Assembly: GCF_900188485.1 (NCBI RefSeq) | Contig: NZ_FZPH01000001.1 | Span: 620,001-684,000 of the forward strand | Length of the DNA: 64,000 bases | Source of the DNA: Asanoa hainanensis | Lineage (GTDB): Bacteria > Actinomycetota > Actinomycetes > Mycobacteriales > Micromonosporaceae | Reading direction: 5' to 3' | Shown here: piece by piece, positions 1 to 9,517 of the stretch | How positions within the stretch are numbered: the first letter of the stretch is position 1 | Layout: every line of letters starts with the position of its first letter | Translations under genes and position numbers: made by a program | The notes under the pieces: generated by a model | Told to the model about the DNA's origin: nothing | Database searches by the model: none | Seen by the model: the letters and a program-made list of their open reading frames with translations, nothing else

Positions 1-1
1 C

Positions 2-2722
<2,721 letters not shown>

Positions 2723-2726
2723 TCTT

Positions 2727-2756
2727 CCGCCGGGCCTCCCACGGGTGGCCCGGCGG
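2727..2756 (+). terminator. Hairpin terminator after the GH2 gene
   Basis: A perfect 10-bp stem (CCGCCGGGCC at 2727-2736 pairing with GGCCCGGCGG at 2747-2756) with a 10-nt loop begins five bases after the stop codon. There is no T-tract, which is usual for actinobacterial terminators. Confidence 0.6.
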
Positions 2757-2771
2757 ATGCATCATGTGCGT

Positions 2772-2951
2772 ATGGAGGACGACGACCGCGTGGTGTTCAC
2801 CGACGAGGAGGCCGCCTTCCTGCGGCACGCCCGGTTCGGCGAGCTGCCGCCCCGGGTGCGCCCCGACGAGCTGGTCGAGCTGCAGGAGACCGAACCCCGC
2901 CCGATCCGGCCCGACATCCTCCCCGACGAAGACGTCTGGCGCTCCACCTAG
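2772..2951 (+). CDS. Small acidic hypothetical protein
   Basis: A 59-aa acidic protein beginning MEDDDRVVFTDEEAAFL and ending DILPDEDVWRST. I do not recognise a domain. An in-frame ATG at 2757 would add five residues; neither start has a good ribosome-binding site. The gene lies directly behind the GH2 terminator hairpin, so it would need its own promoter inside the GH2 3' end, readthrough, or leaderless transcription. It ends six bases before the stop of the convergent decarboxylase gene. Codon usage looks like real coding sequence (third-position GC), but the call is moderate. Confidence 0.5.
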   Translation: MEDDDRVVFTDEEAAFLRHARFGELPPRVRPDELVELQETEPRPIRPDILPDEDVWRST

Positions 2952-2957
2952 GCCCCC

Positions 2958-3407
2958 TCACCAGGTCTTGCCGGCCTGCTCCTGGAGCGTCCGGTTGATC
3001 CGGTTGAAGAAGTTGGTCAGCGCGATCTCCGTGACGATCGCCGACAGCTGCGCCTCGTCGAAGTGGGCGGCCGCCGCTTCCCAGACCTCGTCGGTCACGC
3101 CCGGTGCGCCGTCCTGGAGCCGCGTCGCGGCCTCGGCCAGCGCGAGCGCCGCCCGCTCCGCCTCGGTGAACAGTGCCGTCTCGCGCCACGCGACCACGTT
3201 GTGCAGGCGCTCGTCGGTCTCGCCGTGGCGCTTCGCCGACGCGACACCGGCGTACACGCAGGGGCTGCAGCCGTTGATCTGACTGGCCCGCAGGTGGACC
3301 AGCTCGAGCACGAGCGGGTCTGCGCCACCGGCCTGGATAGCCTTGACGAGCTGCTGGATCGCGCTGACGACGTCGGGGTTGTTCCGGTTCTGCAGACGTG
3401 CTGACAT
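2958..3407 (-). CDS. Carboxymuconolactone decarboxylase / AhpD-family protein
   Basis: A 149-aa all-helical AhpD-like protein. Start chosen at MSARLQNRNNPD; an upstream in-frame start at 3425 would add only MKEQAK. It keeps the redox CxxC motif (NGCSPC, residues 47-50), but the His that usually follows four residues later in AhpD-type proteins is Gly here, so proton relay may differ. It is divergently transcribed from an ECF41-like sigma factor with 85 bp between starts. CMD, oxidoreductase and epimerase genes are the known target set (COE) of ECF41 factors, so control by that sigma is likely. A role in peroxide or oxidative stress detoxification is inferred. Confidence 0.88.
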   Translation of the reverse strand: MSARLQNRNNPDVVSAIQQLVKAIQAGGADPLVLELVHLRASQINGCSPCVYAGVASAKRHGETDERLHNVVAWRETALFTEAERAALALAEAATRLQDGAPGVTDEVWEAAAAHFDEAQLSAIVTEIALTNFFNRINRTLQEQAGKTW

Positions 3408-3448
3408 CTTGGCTTGCTCCTTCATCGGTTACCTGTGCGGTCCGGGAT

Positions 3449-3467
3449 CCGTCATCACCCATGACGG
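3449..3467. promoter_or_regulatory. Inverted repeat in the CMD/sigma divergent promoter region
   Basis: CCGTCAT (3449-3455) and ATGACGG (3461-3467) form a 7-bp inverted repeat with a 5-nt spacer in the middle of the divergent intergenic region. It may be an operator. I could not find the TGTCACA -35 element reported for ECF41 promoters. Confidence 0.35.
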
Positions 3468-3492
3468 AGCGAGCGCGAGGAAGGTAACAGCG

Positions 3493-4458
3493 ATGATCGA
3501 CGAGGCGTTCGAAGCCCAGCGGGGTCGGCTGCACGCGGTCGCCTATCGCATGCTCGGCTCGCACGCCGACGCCGAGGACGTTGTCCAGGAGGCGTGGCTG
3601 CGGCTCTCCCTGCAGGACCCGGCGACCATCGGCAACCTCGGCGGCTGGCTGACGACGGTCGTGGGCCGGATCAGCCTGGACGTGCTGCGGTCCCGCCGCC
3701 CGTCGGCCTCGTACGACGAGCTCGTGGTGACGGTCGACGACGGCCCGTCGCCGGCGGACGACGCGGAGGTGGCCGACTCGGTCGGGGCGGCGCTGCTGGT
3801 CGTCCTCGAGTCGCTGCGGCCGAGCGAGCGGCTGGCGTTCGTGCTGCACGACCTGTTCGCGGTGCCGTTCGAGGAGATCGGCCAGATCCTCGGCCGGTCC
3901 GCCGACGCGACGAAGATGCTGGCGAGCCGCGCCCGCCGGAAAGTGCGCGGGACCGAGCGGACGACGGGGTCCGCGCCCGGGACCGAGCGACCGCCCGGAT
4001 CCGCACCCGGGACCGAGCGGCCGGACGGATCCGCGCCCGGGACCGAGCGGCCGCCCGGATCCGCACCCGGGACCGGGCGACCGGGGGGATCCGTGCGTGC
4101 GCAACGCGAGGTGGTCCGGGCGTTCCTGGCCGCGGCCCGCGGCGGCGACTTCGCCGCGTTGCTCCGGGTGCTCGACCCCGAGGTGCGGCTGACCGCCGAA
4201 ACCGCGGACGGATTGACCGTGACCATCGGGGCGACCGAGGTCGCGGCCGGCGCGCGGTTCGGCGGCGGCCAGGGCGCGCGCGGGCGCGGGGTGCTCGTCG
4301 ACGGCCGGCCCGGGTTCCTGGCCTGGCGCGCCGACGGCACCCCGCTCACGCTGCTCGCCTTCACCGTGGTCGACGGGCGGATCACCGAGATCAGGGCGAT
4401 CAGCGACCCGGCCCGGCTCGCGGCGCTGGACCTACCGGATCAGCCGGCCTGGAAGTAG
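3493..4458 (+). CDS. ECF41-like sigma factor with fused SnoaL-like domain and repeat linker
   Basis: RNA polymerase sigma factor of 321 aa. The start at ATG 3493 follows a GAGGAAGG Shine-Dalgarno. Sigma region 2 (about residues 5-75, AYRMLGSHADAEDVVQEAWL) and region 4 (about 100-150, ending SRARRKVRG) are followed by a C-terminal SnoaL-like regulatory domain (about 203-310, REVVRAFLAAARGGDF onward). Between region 4 and SnoaL lie five 10-residue units of the form GTERPPGSAP (residues 153-202). The WLPEP linker motif typical of ECF41 is not visible, and the usual NPDKL near the end reads SDPARL, so this is a divergent member. It is flanked by a CMD gene (divergent) and an epimerase gene (convergent, 19-bp overlap of 3' ends), the classical ECF41 neighbourhood. 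Confidence 0.88.
   Translation: MIDEAFEAQRGRLHAVAYRMLGSHADAEDVVQEAWLRLSLQDPATIGNLGGWLTTVVGRISLDVLRSRRPSASYDELVVTVDDGPSPADDAEVADSVGAALLVVLESLRPSERLAFVLHDLFAVPFEEIGQILGRSADATKMLASRARRKVRGTERTTGSAPGTERPPGSAPGTERPDGSAPGTERPPGSAPGTGRPGGSVRAQREVVRAFLAAARGGDFAALLRVLDPEVRLTAETADGLTVTIGATEVAAGARFGGGQGARGRGVLVDGRPGFLAWRADGTPLTLLAFTVVDGRITEIRAISDPARLAALDLPDQPAWK
3949..4098 (+). repeat. Five in-frame 30-bp tandem repeats
   Basis: Five consecutive 30-bp units encode GTERTTGSAP, GTERPPGSAP, GTERPDGSAP, GTERPPGSAP and GTGRPGGSVR. They lie exactly in the linker between sigma region 4 and the SnoaL domain, and they keep frame. Recent expansion by slippage is likely because the DNA copies are almost identical. 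Confidence 0.93.
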
Positions 4459-5345
4459 TGACCCTTCTCCAGGTCGTCGAGCAGGCCGGGTTGCATCGGC
4501 CTCCAGTCGAGCAGGTCGCGGGTCAGTGAGCTGGACGCCGGGCTGTCCAGCCCGATGACCTGCCCGAGCCACCCGAAGTGTGCCGGTGTCGCCGGCGCGA
4601 CGGGCAGGTCGAGCTGCCGGCCGATCACGTCGGCGACGGCCCGGATCGGCACGCCCTCGTCCGCGACGGCGTGCAGCACCGAGCCCGCCGGTGCGTGCTC
4701 CAGCGCCAGCCGGAAGAGCCGCGCGGCGTCGAGGCGGTGGACGGCGGGCCAGCGGTTGGCGCCGTCGCCGAGGTAGCCCGAGACGCCCGTCGCCCGCGCG
4801 ATGCCGACGATGCCCGCCATGAAGCCGTTGTCGCCGTCGCCGTGGACGGTCGGTGGCAGGCGGAGGACGGTGGAGCGCACGCCGCGCTCGGCGAGCGCGA
4901 CGGTCAGGTCCGCGGTGGCGTGCCGGCCCTGGGGGCCGCCGCCCGGCTCGGTCGCCTGGTGGCTGTCGCGCTCGGTCGCCAGGCGGCCGGGGGTGAGCCC
5001 GAGCAGGCCGGACGCGATCACGAACGGCCGGTCGGAGCCCGCGAGGGCGGCGCCGAAGGTCTCGACCGCGCGGCGGTCGGCCTCGGCCGCACCCGCGAAG
5101 TCGCCTGTGAAGGCGATGTCGTGCTTGAAGGCCAGGTGGATCACGGCGTCGGAGCCGGCCGCCGCGGCGCCCAGCACCTCGAGGTCGTCCAGGTCGCCGC
5201 GGAGCACGTCCGCGCCGGCGGCGGTGAGGGCGGCGGCCGAGCCGTCCGATCGGGCCAGCCCGGTGACCTGGTGACCTGCGGCGATGAGCTCGGGAACCAC
5301 GGCGGAGCCGATCCAGCCGGACGCACCGGTGACGAAAACCCGCAT
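4440..5345 (-). CDS. NAD(P)-dependent epimerase/dehydratase-type SDR
   Basis: A 301-aa extended short-chain dehydrogenase with N-terminal Rossmann motif VTGASGWIGS (GxxGxxG). The start MRVFVTGASG at 5345 is fixed by a GGAGG Shine-Dalgarno at 5354-5358. The C-terminal half (LRLPPTVHGDGD, RWPAVHRLDAARLF) matches the atypical epimerase-like group that is the usual third partner of ECF41 sigma factors. The 3' end overlaps the sigma gene by 19 bp. A perfect palindrome just upstream of the Shine-Dalgarno, facing a divergent TetR gene, suggests TetR repression in addition to or instead of sigma control. The substrate is unknown. Confidence 0.88.
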   Translation of the reverse strand: MRVFVTGASGWIGSAVVPELIAAGHQVTGLARSDGSAAALTAAGADVLRGDLDDLEVLGAAAAGSDAVIHLAFKHDIAFTGDFAGAAEADRRAVETFGAALAGSDRPFVIASGLLGLTPGRLATERDSHQATEPGGGPQGRHATADLTVALAERGVRSTVLRLPPTVHGDGDNGFMAGIVGIARATGVSGYLGDGANRWPAVHRLDAARLFRLALEHAPAGSVLHAVADEGVPIRAVADVIGRQLDLPVAPATPAHFGWLGQVIGLDSPASSSLTRDLLDWRPMQPGLLDDLEKGHYFQAG

Positions 5346-5358
5346 GAGGGATACCTCC

Positions 5359-5408
5359 ATGTCAGTGACTGACATCGACGCTAGCACGGTGATGTCAGTG
5401 GCTGCTAT
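5359..5408. promoter_or_regulatory. Probable TetR operators between epimerase and TetR genes
   Basis: A perfect 17-bp palindrome ATGTCAGTGACTGACAT occupies 5359-5375. A second, imperfect copy with the same left arm (ATGTCAGT) starts at 5392, 33 bp (three helical turns) away. The first sits next to the epimerase Shine-Dalgarno, the second just before the TetR start. This is the expected layout for autoregulated divergent repression. Confidence 0.7.
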
Positions 5409-5425
5409 CACCTATGATCAGGGGC

Positions 5426-5989
5426 ATGGGTCGATGGGAGCCGAACGCCCGCGGGCGGCTGGAGGAGGCGGCGCTCGCGCTCTACGGCGAGCGCGGCTAC
5501 GAGCAGGTCACCGTGGCCGAGATCGCCGCGCGCGCCGGGCTGACCGAGCGGACCTTCTTCCGGCACTACAGCGACAAGCGCGAGGTGCTGTTCGCGGGGT
5601 CGAGCCTGCTGCGGGAGGTCCTGGTCAAGGCGGTGGCCGAGGCCCCCGACGGCGCGCCGCCGGTCGACGTGGTCGGCGCGGCCCTGGCGGCGGCCGGGGC
5701 GGTGCTGGAAGAGCGCCGCGAGCTGGCGCGGGCACGGCAGGCCGTCATCGACGCGAACCCGTCGCTCCAGGAGCGCGAGGTGGTCAAGCTCGCGACGCTC
5801 GCCACCGCGGTCACCGAGGCCCTACGCGACCGCGGCATCCCCGAGCCGGCGGCAAGCCTCGCCGCCCAGAGCGGCATCGCGGTCTTCCGGGTCGCCTTCG
5901 AACGCTGGATCCGCGAAACAGGCCAGCGGAGCCTGCCGGACCTGGTGCGGGAGTCGTTCGACGAGCTCAGGACCCTGACCGCGACCTAG
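5426..5989 (+). CDS. TetR-family transcriptional regulator
   Basis: A 187-aa repressor. The helix-turn-helix region is residues 8-52 (RGRLEEAALALYGERGYEQ, then VTVAEIAARAGLTERTFFRH), followed by a helical ligand-binding domain. The start MGRWEPNARG at 5426 matches the usual length of this group; an in-frame ATG at 5414 adds four residues. No well-spaced Shine-Dalgarno precedes either, so the mRNA may be leaderless. It is divergent from the epimerase gene with operator palindromes between them, so it most likely represses both. Confidence 0.9.
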   Translation: MGRWEPNARGRLEEAALALYGERGYEQVTVAEIAARAGLTERTFFRHYSDKREVLFAGSSLLREVLVKAVAEAPDGAPPVDVVGAALAAAGAVLEERRELARARQAVIDANPSLQEREVVKLATLATAVTEALRDRGIPEPAASLAAQSGIAVFRVAFERWIRETGQRSLPDLVRESFDELRTLTAT

Positions 5990-6062
5990 CGCCGCAGTCC
6001 GGACAACGCGGACGACCCGGAGAGCCGCACCGGACAGCGGACCCGGCCGCGGAGGCCACGCC

Positions 6063-6200
6063 AGACCGCAGACCCGGCCGCCCGCCCAGGTCCGCGCCAG
6101 ACAGCAAACCCGATCGCGAAGGCCACACCAGACCGCAGACCCGGCCGCCCGCCCAGGTCCGCGCCAGACAGCAAACCCGATCGCGAAGGCCACACCAGAC
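6063..6200. repeat. 67-bp tandem repeat, two copies plus remnants
   Basis: A 67-bp unit starts at 6063 and again at 6130 with essentially identical sequence. A third copy begins at 6197 and is lost after a few bases; a degenerate fragment (6041-6062) precedes the first. The repeat lies between a TetR gene and a convergent hydrolase gene and fills most of the 5990-6244 gap. The open frames across it are products of the repeat and do not look like genes. Confidence 0.85.
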
Positions 6201-6244
6201 GGCGGAGCCAGCGTGTAGGGCCGCCTGGATTCAGGCGACGGGCG

Positions 6245-7363
6245 CTAGGCGACCCGGTTCAGGAAGGCGGTCACTGCGGCCGCGTACCCCTGCGGGTCGA
6301 CGTTCCAGGATGCGACGTGGCCGCCGTCGCGGGTCGAGATCAGGGTGACCAGGTCTGGGCGGGCCGACGCGTACGCGTGTGCCCGGTCCGTGCGGACGAG
6401 TTGGTCCGACTCGTCGACGAAGAGCAGCGCGGGCACGGTCAGGTCGCCCGGGTCCTGGTCGAGGCGGGCCAGCGAGAGCCCTCCCCGCCACTCCGTGAAC
6501 CGCTTCGCCGACCAGGTGATCGGGGCTGGCAGGTGGCGCAGGGCGGCCTGGAAGTCGATCACCGCGTCCCAGGACAGCACCGGGCTGTCCAGGACCACCC
6601 CGCGGATCAGCGCCGCCTCCGCGAGAGGCACCCGGCGAAGGGCGGTCAGGGCCGCGCCGCCACCCATCGACCAGCCGAACAGCACCACGCCGGTCGCGCC
6701 GTTCTCCCGTGCGTAGCGGATCCCGGCCGCCAGGTCGCGCCACTCGGTGTCGCCGAGGTGGTAGTAGCCGTCCGGGCTCGCCGGCGCGTCCGGGTCGTTG
6801 CGGTAGCCGAGCACCAGCGTGGTCAGCCCCGCGCCGGCGACGGTCGGCAGCACCCGCAGCGCCTCGTGCCGGCTCGCTCCCCGGCCGTGCATGGCGATCG
6901 CCCAGGTGCCCGCCCGCGAAGCGCCCGGCGGCGGGACCAGCCACGCGGGCAGTTCGCCGAGCTCACCGGGTACGGGCACGGTCGCGAAGTCGAGCCCGAA
7001 CGCGGCCTTGGGGTCGGTGCTGAACACGTTGTAGTCGACATGGACCGCCAGGCCGGGCCGCAACGAACCCACCTCGCGCTCGGCTACCTGGCGCACCACG
7101 GTGTCGCCGACCACCCGCACCGACGTCGTGAGCCGGGCCGCGCCCTCGGGCCACATCAACCCGATCTCGATCGGCTTCGCGGTGTCCAGGTCTCGGCTGA
7201 GGGTGACCTCGTCGCCCTCGACGGCGAGCACCCGCACCGCCAGGTCACGGGTCCGGTCGACGCCGAGCAACTCACCGGAGAAGTAGTAGCCGGCGCCGGC
7301 GGTGCTGAACACTCCGGTCACGGCCGCGGCGACGGCGCCGCCGACCAACCGCCGTCGGGTCAC
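6245..7363 (-). CDS. Membrane-anchored or secreted alpha/beta hydrolase
   Basis: About 372 aa. The start is taken as GTG 7363 (TRRRLVGGAVAAAVTG), with GTG 7369 equally possible; neither has a clear Shine-Dalgarno. The N-terminus has three Arg followed by a hydrophobic stretch, consistent with a signal peptide or signal anchor. The catalytic fold is in the C-terminal half: nucleophile elbow GWSMGG, Asp in FVDESDQLV and His in DGGHVASW. The first 150 residues form a family-specific extension. It resembles serine aminopeptidase/acyl-hydrolase type enzymes; the substrate is unknown. The next gene upstream on this strand is a TetR gene 34 bp away. Confidence 0.82.
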   Translation of the reverse strand: MTRRRLVGGAVAAAVTGVFSTAGAGYYFSGELLGVDRTRDLAVRVLAVEGDEVTLSRDLDTAKPIEIGLMWPEGAARLTTSVRVVGDTVVRQVAEREVGSLRPGLAVHVDYNVFSTDPKAAFGLDFATVPVPGELGELPAWLVPPPGASRAGTWAIAMHGRGASRHEALRVLPTVAGAGLTTLVLGYRNDPDAPASPDGYYHLGDTEWRDLAAGIRYARENGATGVVLFGWSMGGGAALTALRRVPLAEAALIRGVVLDSPVLSWDAVIDFQAALRHLPAPITWSAKRFTEWRGGLSLARLDQDPGDLTVPALLFVDESDQLVRTDRAHAYASARPDLVTLISTRDGGHVASWNVDPQGYAAAVTAFLNRVA

Positions 7364-7397
7364 GATCACACCGGCAACATCATCACAAAACCCAAGA

Positions 7398-7970
7398 TCA
7401 TGCGACGGGGTTGTGACGCAGTCCCGCGATGAGGAGCGCGACCAGGCGACGTGCGTCATACCCCGGGTCCTGACCGGCGCCGATGCAGAGGTTGCCGACG
7501 CCGCGCAGGAGCTCGTAGGCCGCCACGTCGGCTCGAATCGCGCCCGCGGCGGCCGCGGCGGCCAGCAGGTCCGTGCACACCGGCACGAGCCGGTCCAGGA
7601 AATAGGTGTGCAACGTCTCGAAACCGGCGTTGTCGGACCGCATGAGGTCCGCGAGCCCGTGCTTGGTGACCAGAAAATCGACAAACAGGTCGATCCACTG
7701 CCCGAGCGCCGCGTACGGGTCGGTCGGCCCGGCCAGCAGCGAACGGCCGGCTTCGGTGCAGGCGTCGACCTGGTGCCGGTAGACCGCCACGACGAGGTCC
7801 GCCCGGGTCGGGAAGTGCCGGTAGATGGTGCCCATCCCGACGCCGGCCCTGGTCGCGATCTCGCGTACCGGCGCGTCGACGCCCGACTCGACGAAGACCG
7901 CCGCGGCGGCGTCGAGCAGCGTCGCCTGGTTGCGCCGGGCGTCCGCCCGTTTCGCCGCCGTCACCGACAC
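7398..7970 (-). CDS. TetR-family transcriptional regulator
   Basis: A 190-aa regulator. The HTH is residues 10-55 (RNQATLLDAAAAVFVESGV, then VREIATRAGVGMGTIYRHF), and the C-terminal domain resembles those of the AKR-linked actinobacterial TetR group. It is divergent from an aldo/keto reductase gene, with two palindromic operators in the 89-bp gap. Repression of both itself and the reductase is inferred. The hydrolase gene downstream could be co-transcribed. Confidence 0.92.
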   Translation of the reverse strand: MSVTAAKRADARRNQATLLDAAAAVFVESGVDAPVREIATRAGVGMGTIYRHFPTRADLVVAVYRHQVDACTEAGRSLLAGPTDPYAALGQWIDLFVDFLVTKHGLADLMRSDNAGFETLHTYFLDRLVPVCTDLLAAAAAAGAIRADVAAYELLRGVGNLCIGAGQDPGYDARRLVALLIAGLRHNPVA

Positions 7971-7984
7971 CCTCCCTTGCTAAA

Positions 7985-8024
7985 CGGAACAGCGCTCCGT
8001 ATCTTTAATCGGAGCAACGTTCCG
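7985..8024. promoter_or_regulatory. Two TetR operator palindromes
   Basis: CGGAACAGCGCTCCG (7985-7999) and CGGAGCAACGTTCCG (8010-8024) are related imperfect palindromes spaced 25 bp start-to-start between divergent TetR and aldo/keto reductase genes. The CGGA(A/G)C half-site occurs in each. An AT-richer spacer (TATCTTTAAT) between them is a likely promoter core. Confidence 0.75.
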
Positions 8025-8059
8025 CTTGCTATCGTGCCACACCCCGAAGGAAGATCCAC

Positions 8060-9079
8060 ATGCGGTACCGCACCCTCGGCCGGACCGGCGTCCAGGTCAG
8101 CACCCTCGCCCTCGGCGCCATGAACTTCGGCCCGATCGGCCGCACCACCCAGGACGAGGCCACCGCCATCGTCGACGCGGCCCTCGAAGCCGGGATCAAC
8201 ATCATCGACACCGCCGACATGTACGGCGCCGGCGTCTCGGAGAAGATGGTCGGCAAGGCCATCGCCGGCCGCCGCGACGACCTCGTGCTGGCCACGAAGG
8301 CCACGATGCCGATCGGCGACGAACGCAACCACCAGGGCAGTTCCCGCCGCTGGCTGGTCACGGCGCTGGACGACAGCCTGCGCCGGCTCGGTGTCGACCA
8401 TGTCGACCTGTTCCAGATGCACCGCTGGGACCCACGAACCAGCGACGAGGAGACCCTGTCCGCGCTGACCGACCTGCGTACCGCCGGAAAGATCCGCTAT
8501 TTCGGCTCGTCGACCTTCCCCGCGTACCGCATCGTGCAGGCGCAATGGGCGGCCCGCGAACACCACCTGGGGCGCTATGTCAGCGAACAGCCCGGCTACT
8601 CGATCCTGCAGCGCGCGGTCGAGAGCCACGTGCTCCCCGTGACCCAGGAGTACGGCCTCGGCGTGCTGGTCTGGAGCCCGCTGGCCTCGGGCTGGCTGTC
8701 GGGCGCGATCCGCGCGGGGCAGAGCATCAGCACGAGCCGTTCGACCATGCTGCCGGACCGCTTCGACCTGGGCCGCCCCGCCAACCAGGCCCGGCTCGAC
8801 GCGGTCGAGCGCCTGGCCGGCATCGCCGCCGAGGCCGGCCTGACGATGGTCCAGCTCGCGCTCGGCTTCGTCACCGCACACCCGGCGGTGACGAGCGCGA
8901 TCATCGGCCCCCGTACGCCGGAGCACCTACGCGACCATCTCGCCGCGGCCGACACGGTGCTCTCCCCGGACGTGCTCGACGCGATCGACACGGTCGTCGC
9001 ACCGGGCGTCGACCTGGCCCCGCACGAGAAGTTCGACACCCCGCCGGCCCTGCTCGACAAGGCCCTGCGGAGGCGCTGA
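8060..9079 (+). CDS. Aldo/keto reductase
   Basis: A 339-aa NADPH-dependent (beta/alpha)8 oxidoreductase of the YajO/potassium-channel-beta-like branch. The catalytic tetrad is visible: Asp50 and Tyr55 (IIDTADMYG), Lys80 (LATK) and His121 (FQMHRWD). The cofactor end reads AIIGPRTPEHLRDHL. The start at ATG 8060 follows a GAAGGAAG Shine-Dalgarno. Control by the divergent TetR is likely from the operator pair. The substrate is unknown; such enzymes reduce reactive carbonyls. Confidence 0.93.
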   Translation: MRYRTLGRTGVQVSTLALGAMNFGPIGRTTQDEATAIVDAALEAGINIIDTADMYGAGVSEKMVGKAIAGRRDDLVLATKATMPIGDERNHQGSSRRWLVTALDDSLRRLGVDHVDLFQMHRWDPRTSDEETLSALTDLRTAGKIRYFGSSTFPAYRIVQAQWAAREHHLGRYVSEQPGYSILQRAVESHVLPVTQEYGLGVLVWSPLASGWLSGAIRAGQSISTSRSTMLPDRFDLGRPANQARLDAVERLAGIAAEAGLTMVQLALGFVTAHPAVTSAIIGPRTPEHLRDHLAAADTVLSPDVLDAIDTVVAPGVDLAPHEKFDTPPALLDKALRRR

Positions 9080-9316
9080 CTAGTAGCGGCGGCGCACGAG
9101 GAGGACCACGACGCCGGTCGGCACGACCAGCGCGAGCACGACCAGGCTCACGAGCGACACCATCGGCCACTCCGACGGCGGCACGGAGGCGGGGTGGACC
9201 CGCCCCTCCGCCGACGGGGCGAAGAACAGGACGGTCACGGCGACCACGACGATCGCGATGGGCACCGCGCGGAGCGTCCGGCGAAGCAGCACGGAACGCT
9301 GGCTGGGCTGGGACAC
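9080..9316 (-). CDS. Small two-helix membrane protein
   Basis: 78 aa with two predicted transmembrane segments (about residues 15-33 and 52-73) and a basic C-terminus (LLVRRRY). The GTG start at 9316 has a GGAGG Shine-Dalgarno six bases upstream. Its stop codon abuts the stop of the convergent reductase gene with no gap. No family is recognised; the sequence between the helices (GRVHPASVPPSEWP) should be extracytoplasmic if both termini are inside. Confidence 0.7.
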   Translation of the reverse strand: MSQPSQRSVLLRRTLRAVPIAIVVVAVTVLFFAPSAEGRVHPASVPPSEWPMVSLVSLVVLALVVPTGVVVLLVRRRY

Positions 9317-9517
9317 GGCAGGCCTCCGGTGGGCATCCGGGGGGACGCGCTCACGCTAACCGGGCGACGCACCGACCGACGCGGAATTAACAGTCATCTA
9401 ATCCAGACTTGCGGATGCGTTATTCCACGATGGCTTCACCGGCCGGCCATCCGCCCGTCGTCCGGCCCCGGTAGGTGTGTCTGCGACACCGCAGTCCCCA
9501 TCGGAGGGAGCACGCCC

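Noticed and set aside
3343-3492. A 50-residue N-terminal extension of the ECF41-like sigma factor
   Set aside because: It overlaps the divergent CMD gene, and a good Shine-Dalgarno precedes ATG 3493.
3949-4098. CRISPR-like regular 30-bp repeats
   Set aside because: There are no spacers; units are contiguous and encode an in-frame protein linker.
5822-6195. Minus-strand frames encoding repeated FAVWRGPGRAAGSAV-type sequence
   Set aside because: They translate the 67-bp DNA repeat and overlap the TetR gene; no start signal or homologous domain.
6063-6200. CRISPR array
   Set aside because: Only two full contiguous 67-bp units without unique spacers, and no cas genes in the window.
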